DNA of 64,000 nucleotides from Henricia sp. BOLD:AAB3569 (Eukaryota > Echinodermata > Asteroidea > Spinulosida > Echinasteridae), in contig JBBELK010001102.1 of assembly GCA_037783545.1 (NCBI GenBank), positions 1 to 64,000 on the forward strand. The letters run 5' to 3'. The position numbers were made by a program, and so were the translations under genes. Under the pieces are notes generated by a model, which was not told the origin of the DNA, ran no database searches, and saw only the letters and a list, made by a program, of their open reading frames with translations. Shown here piece after piece: positions 43,715-55,100 of this stretch. How positions within the stretch are numbered: position 1 is the first letter of the stretch; each line of letters opens with the position of its first letter.

Positions 43715-44392
43715 TAGACTGGTTCCCGCTCCACATATTACAACGACTGAATATGAGGACCGGCTACTGTCGTGTTTAAAATAGCATTTTAAGCATTACG
43801 TCATGCATTTATTTTTAGGCGCACATAACCGTTAATTTTCAAAGCGCGCGCGCTGCGCGATATGGCATGAGTGTACAACAATTTGACAGGGGTTATTCTA
43901 TATTTGACCAATACAAACTTAATATATTAACCTTAAAATATTAAATATGCCCATTTTAATCATGTAGGCTAGCATCAAAAAGAAAATTCTAGAAAATTCA
44001 AACCTTGTCTGCATCACCGAGTGAGCTCCATATTGTATATGAGTTTTAATCTGCTGTTGCAATCCCGTAACTATAGCCATTCAAACGGTTGTTTGTTTCT
44101 TCCTCCATGCCATAACTATAGCCACTGCGTAGTTTTAAATCCGTGGCATCACCATAAATACACACGCAGCGGCACGCGTACGTGCACGCGATGTCAATTC
44201 AAATTCTCGAAACAATGACGAATTGTACCCGACGATTAACGGTAACGTCCGGACGACCGGACGTGCATTCGGGTAACTTCGGGAACCTTCGGAAAAAGGA
44301 GGAATTCCTCCTGTTTCAAAATGGCGAAATTGACGGCTGCCGGACCTTAAATTCAGTCTAGTCAAATAATTTTTGGTCCGGGTACCAGACTA
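43715..44392. mobile_element. Mutator-like element copy B, perfect 9-bp TSD
   Basis: AGAGAAGAG occurs directly at 43706-43714 and 44393-44401. Ends TAGACTGGTTCCCGCTCC and TAGTCTGGTACCCGGACC (as inverse). Length 678 bp. It shares most sequence with 24324-25875 but lacks the two nested insertions there, serving as the empty-site control. It lies in the proposed first intron of the minus-strand gene. Confidence 0.82.
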
Positions 44393-44457
44393 AGAGAAGA
44401 GATGTTTTACGTTTTTCTTGTATCAAGGAGTAGTAATCAAAACTACCGTAAACTTAC

Positions 44458-44600
44458 CTTAAATCTAACGCTCCTTGAAAATGAACACATAATCTGGGTC
44501 GAATGTGCCTCCGTGAGAAACAACAAACTGACTTCAAAAACAAGGTTACCGTTGCATTGGATGCGAATGTGACGTCACAGTTGTACACGCGTACAAGGAG
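44458..44600 (-). promoter_or_regulatory. Likely 5'UTR exon and promoter of the minus-strand gene
   Basis: On the minus strand, TTTAAG|GTAAGTTT at 44458/44457 is a near-perfect splice donor with no matching open frame, as expected of an untranslated first exon. Upstream lie a perfect CRE (TGACGTCA, 44570-44577) and an ATTGG/CCAAT box near 44612. The transcription start is not defined. Confidence 0.4.
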
Positions 44601-44924
44601 GCACCTACAGCCAATACGCGTTTGGCTGATGCGTCTTTTGTACTAACGCGTTTTACCGTGCGCTAATAATTTAAGGGAGCTTTCGATACGGGAGTTTTTC
44701 GACCGTGAAGGTTCTCGCGCACAAGCTCCCGTCCCGGGCCCGATTTGTAAGCTGTTTCAATTTCTGTGGACGGCGACGCGACGCGTGACAGTGCAGATAC
44801 CGCTCCGTCCTGTTTATAGACCAGACGCTATTTCGGCCAAGAACCGCTCCAAAAATCAACAGGACAGAGATGTTTGGTTTCGCACATGTACATGCGCAGA
44901 TTGATTTGTTTGCTCGGCTTACCG

Positions 44925-45160
44925 TTTCATGGAACCCGTTAGCACAACAAATTGTTTAGCACAGAATTTCTTTGCTTTATTTTACAAAACTGGGTTACCA
45001 GCCAAAATCGTATGTGATGTGTATTTACTGATATGTTGCTCCTGTTCCTAAAAATACAATTTGACATACAATTTTGGCTGGTAAATCATATTTTTACAGG
45101 GCAAAGAAATTCTGTGCTGAACAAATTGTTGTGCTAACGGGTTCCATGAAATTGGGCCCT
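44925..45160. mobile_element. MITE with GGGCCCAATTTCATGG ends, copy 1
   Basis: TTTCATGGAACCCGTTAGCA and its reverse complement form about 50 bp of inverted repeat, continuing through CACAGAATTTCTTTGC; the right end reads on to AGGGCCC-type sequence. Copy 2 is 49928-50160. Confidence 0.75.
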
Positions 45161-46643
45161 GATCCTCTGTGTCTATTGTCCTGAAATCGAAAGCCCGCTG
45201 ATAGTCATGTTCAGACGGACACTATACTTCGAAGGTAAAGTTAACAACGAGAGTCCCACTACCAACGACGCACGTTCCCACGGTGCGCTTTAATAAGTAG
45301 CGCGCGCTACTTATTTCGCTCGTTCCCAGCTAGCTCGCCATGACAAGGGAGCTGGGTACGAGCGAAGCTACTCATAAGATTTATCGTGGGAAAGTCGTCG
45401 TTGCCACGAATTTCCTACGAATTGGTACGATTATCGGAGACTGCCTATAGACTCTACATACAATCGTACCCAATCGTAGCTAATCGTACCTAATCCGTGG
45501 CCAAAATCGCACAGTGGGAGGCCCGCTTAACTTGTTACTTAACTTAAGTAAGTGCGTCCACACGGTCACCTCTTACGAGCCTATTCACGAGCGCCGCCAC
45601 TACCAATGACTTGGCCCTAGTTACCATATAATCGTAACGCGCGCGCGCAGACTAGACGCAAACAACTGCAACGCAAACACTGACGGAAACAATCGGAAAA
45701 GTTAAACTTGGTTCAACTTTGCTGACTGTCTGCGTTTAACTGTTTGCGTTGCTATTTTGCGGTACTCTCTGCGTTTGTTACGTCTATATGGAAATCAGGC
45801 TTTACTTATATAGGCCTAAGTTTCAGTGTTGTAGTACTCGAGTCCATGCAGGGGCCAATTGGCGACATTACTACTTATCAATATTTTTCTCTCATTACAA
45901 AGAAGTACAGTGCATGTAGGCCTATACTTATTTGTCTTACGCAGCCCTCGACTTGACCCTTCACTTCCCTTACGCTTTGTAGAACCGTGAATAAACCATT
46001 GTGACAACTTTGGAAGGCCCCTACATTTCTTTGGACATGGTGCAACGTGTCTGCAACGTGTCTTCAAAGAAAGGACGGAAGGACGTGCGCAGTCGACGCA
46101 TCTTCAGGATGAACGCTATTGGCTGCAAGTTTGACACCTGCTGCGGTCATGTTCCCAGACGTCTATTTATCTGTTTTGTATAAGCCCGTACCGCGGGAAC
46201 CAGTGTTTCTTCCTCCTAGGTCATGGCCGGCCGGCAAGATTGAAGACATGATGGTACATGTTTCGTTGTGCGGGTAAATGAGACGCTCTGATATATTGTA
46301 CAATTTTGTGTCTTTTTCATCAGTATTTCATAAAAGCGGACATCCAGGTTGACGTATACGAGGAAGAGATTGTTTCCCTTTGAAAACGTAAGACGCACTT
46401 TGCGTAGGCCTACATGTGTAGGCCTAGCTTGTTTACTACAGTAGTTGTAAATAGTTGTCCAGTTTACGGACAAATGTAAAACTAAAAAGGCGCACGCCAT
46501 TTTATTTTTATAACTCACAGGCAGAATTTAAATGTTGGACATCACTAATTTTCCTTAAAATGATTTATCAGCCATCAGTAGATGCAGATTTGGTATTTTT
46601 AAAGTTTATGTCACAACTGGAATTTCATGATTTAGGCCTAGGC

Positions 46644-47120
46644 CCCATAAAACGCTTACGGAATCGTCAATTTGGCCATCTACGATGTCTGGAAACATTG
46701 GAAAAAATTCGGACAACGTTGTGACCTGCGTCTCTATGGGCGACGCCATCTTAGCTGATATGCTGGCGCTTCTCGATCATGAGACGTCAAGGAGCCCGGC
46801 TAACTGTGCAATATGCATAATTCATATTGACGTCACGTGTGTTTATCCCAACTGGCAATACGTCACGCGTGCAGTGCAGCTAGTTATCGAACTGTGCGAG
46901 TGACGTATTGCCAGCTGGGATAAACACACGGACGTCAATATGAATTATGCATATTGCACAGCCGGGCTCCTTGACCGAGAAGCGCCACCACGCGTCCAGC
47001 ATATCAGCTAAGATGGCGTCGCCCATAGGGATGCAGGTCACAACGTTTTTGTCCAATGTTTCCAGACATCGTAGATGGCCAAATTGACGATTCCGTAAGC
47101 GTTACCGTTATTTTATGAAA
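46644..47120. repeat. Long inverted repeat (fold-back), arms about 220 bp
   Basis: AACGCTTACGGAATCGTCAA at the left is perfectly matched by its reverse complement at the right. The arms pair through CCAACTGGCAATACGTCAC, leaving a 33-base loop (46867-46899). The left arm carries TGACGTCACGTG (CRE plus E-box, 46828-46839); both arms carry AAGATGGCGTCGCC or its inverse. Probably a non-autonomous fold-back transposon. Confidence 0.85.
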
Positions 47121-47260
47121 CACTAGACTCTCAGGATTGCAATGGTGTACATGTATGTGAAAGTGCTCTGGTCTGATGTGCTTCGGACGATATTTGTAGT
47201 GGAACTTTGTCAGATTTGAGCAGTTTGAGACTTGGTATTGTCGTACATACATGTACCTCA

Positions 47261-47328
47261 ATTAGGGCTGTGAATTTGCGACTGTAAAAAGTCGGATTTG
47301 AAAAGCGAGCAATTTATACAGCCCTAAT
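47261..47328. mobile_element. Very short MITE with ATTAGGGCTGT ends
   Basis: ATTAGGGCTGT at the left and ACAGCCCTAAT at the right bound a 68-bp unit. Confidence 0.55.
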
Positions 47329-47680
47329 TTTAGGGCTGCATGCGTGCATGCACTATAAACGGACCATGTACCATGATTGTACGTACATGTTATTGTACAT
47401 GTACACCCAACATGGGAAATTTATAAAACCCGGAGGTCGGAGGTACCCGGAGGTAGATGTTTTTAACTAACATGTAGTTGGTGCGTTGATGGTAAATAAC
47501 AAGCCGGAGGTAGGTTGTAGCATGTACTACACGGTAACAAAAAATTATACCTTTATCGGTTACTTCCGACCTCAGAGTTTCAACCACACCCCACAAAATA
47601 CAGCGCTCACTCTGATCAGAGCAGCTCAGAGGGGTATTTTTCGTGCTTTGCGCTGCGGGCACATGTAGTTCAGTTAGGGA

Positions 47681-48117
47681 ATGCATAGTTCCGAGATTGC
47701 CCAGTTAACCCTACCCCTCAGACATTGTTGCTATGTGCTCACAAGCCATCGCAAAGAAATGGCGACACAACATACAGAGCAACAGGTCTCGGCATGGAAA
47801 GCACAGATTCATTGGAGAAAACTCAAAAGGTATTTATGTTTTAGGGTCGACAGTTACCGTAGCATGCACTGAGCGAAGGGCTAGTAATGCAGGGATATTC
47901 ATAAAAATGCGCTTTCCTACCTTTGAATAGCGAATCGCCCGACAATGAAACCAAAATTCACCCGGTCACTACTGCATACAACATACAAACTGTATGGGCA
48001 GAAAATCGCGTGATTGTGTGATGAATGCATCACTTTGACCTATGTGGGCGCCGTCTGCTAGCTCTGTTGTGATTGGTCGGCGGGTTCGGCTTGATTGACA
48101 GGTCGGAACTATGCATT
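47681..48117. mobile_element. CATAGTTCCGA MITE, copy 3 (inverted)
   Basis: ATGCATAGTTCCGAGATTG at the left and GTCGGAACTATGCAT at the right. The interior is the reverse complement of copy 1 (34541-34980). Confidence 0.75.
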
Positions 48118-49002
48118 ATGCCAGAACATAGACAAGAAAGTGTTTAGAAAACGGCCACGCAGTGGCATAATTTGGCGCTGCTATAATGTTGCTATGCTCC
48201 GCGTGGTGACTGGCCGTCCGGGCTAACGTAGTATATCTATGCATAGGGAGGTAGGAAAAGATATACGGCAAGCCCTAAAAATACATACAAAACCTCCCGC
48301 CCGCATTACTTTCCCAGGCTTGGTAGGATGATAAGATAATAACTTTTTTTATGGGGCCTTAAGGAAAATAATAAATCATTGTTTGGAATCGATAGCTTGG
48401 TTGGATGATTTTGAAATACCTTTTCCATTGTCATTAGCAGAGGTTACCTCGGCTCAAATTTTATCATGTGGTTATCTATTAGATAACAGTACGGTGCTTG
48501 TCACTAGCTAGCGCACACCATGTGCAAGCCAGCATTCAGTACAAAATTTCATTTTGGAAGCCATAAAATGCACCAACTGCCAACTGGGGACATTAATTCA
48601 TTAAGATGTCAGTGCAACTTAAGTGGGCCCCGAACCCCACACTGTTAAGGCTTCGGGCTTCGCAATTTCAGCTTCACGATTGGAGTTTCAGATTTTTTCA
48701 AATTGTTTTGGGTTCTCCACTCACACCCCTGAAGAACGTCGTAAGAAAATACTATTGTGGCAACGATCCTAGTAAAACACTTTTGTCCGAGAACTTCCAA
48801 CAAATCATTAGCAGTTTTAAGAAGATGTTTGAACACAAAATTGAACAGGAGAAATGTTGAGGATTTGTTTAGTTAGGAGAAAAACTGTTCTGCCTTATCT
48901 TGTAGGTTTTCTGTGCGTGTTCCTGACAGTAGTCGGGTATGGAACTCCTTCCCGTAATTTATTTATATTTTGTTTCCCCTTACATGTACAAGTTACAGCA
49001 AA

Positions 49003-49155
49003 ATGTCTCAAGACAATGCCGACGGGAGATTTGAAGCCCTGTCACCGGAGGAGCAACTCCCCTACAGGGTGATGAAAGCCATCATCAATGATGAAGTCGC
49101 AGAGGGAAGGGAACTCCTGGAGAAATACGATATTGATGTTAACTTCAGAGATGAG
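49003..49155 (+). CDS. Ankyrin gene exon 1 (leader)
   Basis: 51 codons, MSQDNADGRFEALSPEEQLP at the start and LLEKYDIDVNFRDE at the end; the last part resembles the tail of an ankyrin repeat (LLxxxDIDVN), so the exon may hold a degenerate capping half-repeat. Donor GAG|GTATTT. Confidence 0.82.
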
Positions 49156-52100
49156 GTATTTACAGCTGTTCATTTAATATCCTCGGACACTCGGATTATC
49201 GATCGAATATTCTCAAATACCTGAATATTTGACACAATAGACGGGCTCAGAGAGGGGATGCAAATTTACGGTTAATTCAGAAACCGGTTGCCCATTTTTT
49301 TCAAGTGTCGGTTAACCGGTGAATCATTTGGCAGACACCAAAGATTGTTGCGTGTGTTTATAGATGCCCCTAGGCCGCCAAAATAATCATTGAACGTTTG
49401 TCTGGTAAACATTTTTACTACGACCCCCACATTTTTCAATTTCATGAAGTCATATTACAAAGAACTCTCTGAAAACTATTGTAAATTCTTTAAAATTGGG
49501 TTTTGTTTAAACGTTCAGCAAAACCGGTTAAACGTCTCTTCCCTAGCTCAGAGCATAAAAAAGCAAATTACATTTTATATTTTGTTTTATATATATCTCC
49601 TACATTGATTCTCGTTTACTGATTGGTTAAAAGCAGATGACGCATCATGGATCAGTTCAACCATTTCCGTGCGCAACTGAAAAAAATACAATTGTTTGAC
49701 CTTTTGCGTCATAGGTCAACGGATAGTACATTTTTAAGTACTATTTTCAAGCGCGTACACAGTATCGCGCGCGGGCGCGCCAGCGCGCGGGCGCGCCAGC
49801 ACGCGGGCGCGCCAGCGCGCGGGCGCGCCAGCGCGCGGGCGCGCCAGCACGCGGGCGCGCCAGCACGCGGGCGCGCCAGCACGCGGGCGCGCCAGCACGC
49901 GGGCGCACACAGGACTGTGAAGCAACCAGGGCCAAATTTCATTGAACCTGTTAGCACAACAATTTGTTTAACACAGAATTTATTTGCTCTTTAAAATGGG
50001 TTACCAGCAAAAATTGTTAATTTGTATTTTTACGAACAGGAGCAAAATACCAGTAAATACACATCACATTTGGCTGGCAACCCAGTTAATTGTAAAATAA
50101 AGCAAATAAATTATGTGCTAAACAAAATTTTTGCTAACAGGTTCCATGAAATTGGGCCCTGTAGTGGTTCAATGTGCATTTTGGCTTGGCTCTCGGGAAA
50201 ACTCAAATTTGTCCTGAAATACCAATCATTTGACACAAACAAATCAATGTATAAGGTAACATATATCAAACAAATATTGACTGCTCTTTATTCGGGTGAT
50301 GGTGCAAACTACCGCCCCTAGGGGATCTTGATATACGGCAGGCCTACTATTTTCCATCGGCTTGCAGCCTCAAAGGTCAAACAGTACTTTTTTTCAGTTG
50401 CGTACGGAAATATTTGGCTATTTTCCCTTGGCCTGCAGCCTCGGGAAAATAGCAAGCCTGCCGTCTCAAGATCACCCCGGGACGATAGTTTGCACCATCA
50501 CCCTCATGAGCAGTCAATATTTGTATACTAGCTTTTTGTACCCCTTAATAAACCGTGTAAGTCTCGCGGTGGGTCATGCTTCCAGAGACCACTAGCCAGG
50601 GAATAGCAATGGGGTTTTAACGTTGTGACTATCTTCTTCGAATTATCACTTCACGGTATTGCGTTTGTAAACGCCCAGACGTCAATAAATGGATTTAATA
50701 AATAAAAATAAAGAAAATGTTGTCCGAGTTTGTCACAAACAAAAATGTTTGACCTTTTGTTTCCGGTTTGCACGTACCTTTACGAATGGCAGACTCACAG
50801 GCTTGGTGCATCTCAGAAATATTAGTGTTGCTAAATCAAATATCTGGTTTGAACGTCAACTTGAACGTTCACATCTGTTGAGAGTAGATAAAACCACAAA
50901 AAATCCCAATCAAATAAAGTATACATGGACGGAAATCGCAAAGACCGTCTGAAACAAGAACTTTTGGAAACGGCTATAATGCAACATATTCGCACCAACT
51001 ACACAGCGCCAACACATTCGCGCCACTTGCGGACTACCAGTGACATGCTGTCAGTGTCATGGCTGTGTGGTTTTTCAATGGCGTGTAGGGTTACCAGTTT
51101 ATCTCAAGGATGGAAATAAAACCTCAGATTAAAAATTGTGAAATTTTTGCTCAATTCGCACAGGTGATAAGGTTAATGGGATTTTATGGGATTTTAAAGT
51201 TTTGTTTACAGTGGACCCCGAATCTGTAGGTGAAACTACTAATTTTGACGTGGTGTGAAAATGGTACTTAAAAAAACGGTCGCTGTATACGTTAAAACTT
51301 ATTTACGAGGTCCCAAGAAGTCGATGAGTCTCGCTGAGTCCCGCACGCTCTCGAGGTCAACTTAGGTTGTTAGTTCCTTGACCTGAAAACCTTTTTTTTT
51401 TTCACAAGCAGGTGCACAGTTCTTTGTCCAATAGACTACTAAAGTGTGACGTCAGTTGCCATGGTAATTGGGTCTAAACATTCGCTGGTAATCTGAAACG
51501 TCCATTGGTATAGCGCAGGGAAACAGTTCACTGGTTTTAGTGTAGACCCAAAAACCATGGCAACACACAAAGGGTGACGTTTTCACTTTAGTAGTCTATT
51601 CTTTGTAAATGTAAGGGAAATTAATCTGAATTTTGCCAAATTAATCTAAGTTTATATATATATTTTTTTAAATTTTAGTTTTAAAGTTCTGCCTTTTGCC
51701 TTCGAAGAAGACTCGGCTAGGGTTTGAATGCGAGGCCACTAATTTTACGATGTGATTTTTCTGTCCAATCTGTAGTTGTTTTACAAGGGCCATACATTAC
51801 TGATGAGAGCAGCGTTTGTTAGCCCAGGGATGGTTAAAGTTTTACTGGACAAAGGAGCTGATGTTAATCTTGGAGAATCGGAGGTAATTTCTGTCTAAGT
51901 TTTGTCTTCATTGTTTACTAACAGTAGGAATTATTAAGTACAAAACTTGCTGGTAAAAAAAAAATGGTGAAAAATTATGGTCCTTTCAAAGCAGTTTGCA
52001 GAAGCTTCTGTATAACCGCAAGGGTAACGTGGCTATCCTGCGGGCGCCTTGGTGTTCTTTCCTCGCCGTAGGGTGCATCGGGAGCTTTTAGCCTGGAGTT

Positions 52101-55100
52101 AAAAGTTCCCGATGTGTCGTAAATATTTTAACTGGCCATAAACCCGTAGACAAATCGTAGACAGCCGTACGATGCCATACGATTTTTTGATGGAATTTCT
52201 GACCCATCAAATTGTAAGGCACCCTAGGCGGACGCCGCAGGAACGCTAAGATTGTCTACACGGGCGCCGTATGATTGATTGTTTTACCGACGCTACGTGG
52301 ACACCACATGTTTAACACTGTCAAGACATTTGACTGAGTCTGTGGTTTGGTACACCATAATGCAAGTACTTTTACTGTAGTGGGATATGCTTTTTTTTCT
52401 GAAATGAAATATTGACTGAAGTAGCTGGGCTAGAATGAGACACAGTTTTTGAGATATGATATGTCACAAAACGTGACCCAACTTCATGGACAAACCCATA
52501 TGTATGTTATCGCTTTGGTTTATACTGTAAAGCGCCTAGAGGCCCTGGCATTTGGTGCTATAAGATTGCTATTATTATTATTATTATTATCTTTAATCGT
52601 ACAGGGGGGAAGGGGAGCAGCAGGGACAGGATTATCCTGTGGTACCCTTGTAGCTTACACACGGGCGCCTCGCGATAGGAACTCGAGAAATCTTTAAAGG
52701 GCACCGGCCGTGCGGGCCTTGCCGAATATGCGACTGCTACACACGGATGCCGCAGACCCCTTCAATACTGCCAATTTCCCAAAATCTTAGAAATCCGCCG
52801 TACAATGTACAGGTAGACAAATTCGTACAGGGGCCTGGTGGATATGTGACTGTAGTTTTAGCCTACATGTATCTCCACAGTGGAGGTTTCATACATGTAG
52901 CAGCCAGCCATCCTAGTGTGCAATTTGTTTTCATTTAAATTTCTCAACAATTGACCACTCTCACAGACGCCATCTTTGTAAAAAAAATGCTACTTCGTAT
53001 TAAACGCCATTAAGTATTGGTACGTGATCAATAGAAGCACAAATGCGCACCCATATACCCTTGGCGAACATAAACCAATCCTGTGCTCTGGTATCAAGCG
53101 CATGAGCTCTATACCTACATGTAAATTCACGGTTCCTGCTGTTGTCGGTGCCATTGTAGCCAGATTTCTCGGGAACAGTAGTTTATATAGGACAGAGGTC
53201 CACAAAAACATGCCATCTTCTGTAATTGTATTCATTTTAGGGACATGGGTTTAGTTGCAATATAACTGTCTTATGTCTAAGATTAACATATGTCATAACT
53301 GTGTCTTATATTTTGTGTCCCAAGATAATAATAATAATAATAATAATGAGATTTGTAAAGATATATGGTACGACACATAAATGTTTTATAGCAAGACAAA
53401 ATAACCTATAATTTCTATAGTTAAGACGTCTTAAGAGTTAAGATATTGTACATGCAGTTTTCTTTATTGCAATCCACCCCTGCTGTAATGTAATTTCAAA
53501 CACTTGTCAGAGTTAGTGTTGTAATTTTCTATGATCCGCTGGTTGTGTTCCAGTGCGATGCCTCTCCATTAATATGTGCAGCCGAGCTTAACGCCGAGTC
53601 GTGTAAAGTCCTTCTTGAAGCAGGAGCTGACGTAAATCGTGGTGATAGGGCAAGTTACTGTATCTTGTAGCTTTATTACACGACTTGTTCCACGTCATTG
53701 GTTATTAAATATTGAGCTTGTGCGGACCACCACACGTGTGGGTTTTCTGTGTTGTTTTGGGAGTCAAATGAACCACATCACTTTGCATTAAGTGCGTGTT
53801 TCGCCTTTTCAAACGTAGACGCACAGCAAAATACCTTAATTTTGACTCCCAAATTGGCAGTCTACACAAGGTGGTTCGCACAAGCTCAATATGGGCTGTT
53901 TTAAAATTGCATATGACAATTTTTCCCACAAATGCTTTTATCTTCACACAAAATAAAAGAAATAATTTTTTTCTCAGAAGTGACAGGAAAGGAATTTTAC
54001 AGAGGCCATGGAGACAAGAAGGCCAGACCCTCTCTTTTTCCTAGGCCTGTTTGAGCATTAGTGAAAAAGGTTTGCTTACTTTACATGCTTTAGCAGACAA
54101 GTTGTGCTAGGTTTAAGCACAGTTTCATGGTCGCTACATGCCTAAGCATGCACGTGCTTGAAAATGGCCATTGTTGCATCACTATTAATAAGCAAAGTTT
54201 GGCTCTGCAGTTAAGACACTTTTTCGATTGCTTACTATTAACGATGTCTGTAAAATAGCCTGATGCTTGGTTAAGAAAACAAATAATCTGTTAAGTGGCT
54301 CTATGAAAATGCCACACTGAAAACCACAAATCACATAGACCGTGTTTACACTGGTACCGAGCTCGGGATCAAGATTGATCCCCTGATAAGAATGCGTCCG
54401 TGTTAACCACAGTGATCATGAGTGCCGCGTTTACATTCTGTAGTTGATCTCCAGCGTGGTGCCAGAAGTTGCAGTCAAAGGTCATGCTCTAACGGTATGT
54501 GTGTATCTACTGATCAATGCGTGCATGGGTTGTACATGTACAGTGTATACAAGGCCACTTGAATTTCGCAGGTTTTTTCCTCGCTACGGCTGTAGCAGGA
54601 TGCGGTAAAGATTAATTGCTTATCTAACCACAAAACAAACCTCAGCCAACGCGAGACAAATCTTGGGGTCTGATCCGGGGCCAATTTGGTCCCGAGAGCA
54701 TTTACACTCGGTTTGTGATCCGGGGCTGATCCCGAGTCCGGTGTTGGACCCCGAGCTCGGGATCAAGTGTAAACACTGCATTGGTTCACACCAAATTCCC
54801 TCCACACTGCAATTTCTCCAGGCGACGCGTGTCAAATTTACACGCAATAACACATAAAAAACAGTGTGAATTCACACTAACTTGTATTATTTTTTGTTTC
54901 TTTCATTTACCATGGAATTCTAGAATGATTCAACACCTCTGCATGCAGCTGCTTCCAGGGCCAATACAGCCGCTATTTCTATCCTCCTAGCAGCTGGAGC
55001 GGACGTCAATGCAGTGGAATCAGAGGACATTGTAAATATTATTGTGTGCTTGGATAGTTTCATCTTGTGTTTCGCGTGAATAGACCGTATTGAATAACTG

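Larger units (their letters stand above)
44601..48998. other. Spacer between minus-strand gene and ankyrin gene
   Basis: Dominated by inverted-repeat elements listed separately. A 24-bp perfect palindrome (AATAAGTAGCGC mirrored) lies at 45292-45315. GC-rich, CpG-rich sequence at 44650-44900 may be part of the minus-strand promoter or a repeat. The ankyrin gene's promoter and 5'UTR exon must lie in or beyond the right part, but I could not place them. No other gene seen. Confidence 0.4.

Noticed and set aside
48606-48860. 84-aa plus-strand frame upstream of the ankyrin gene
   Set aside because: The C-terminal half (KNVVRKYYCGNDPSK...) looks somewhat protein-like, but there is no family match, splice support or link to the ankyrin frame; it could be a remnant of a transposon.
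49647-49994. Arg/Ala-rich frames on both strands
   Set aside because: They arise from the GC-rich 16-bp minisatellite, which has no stops in any frame.
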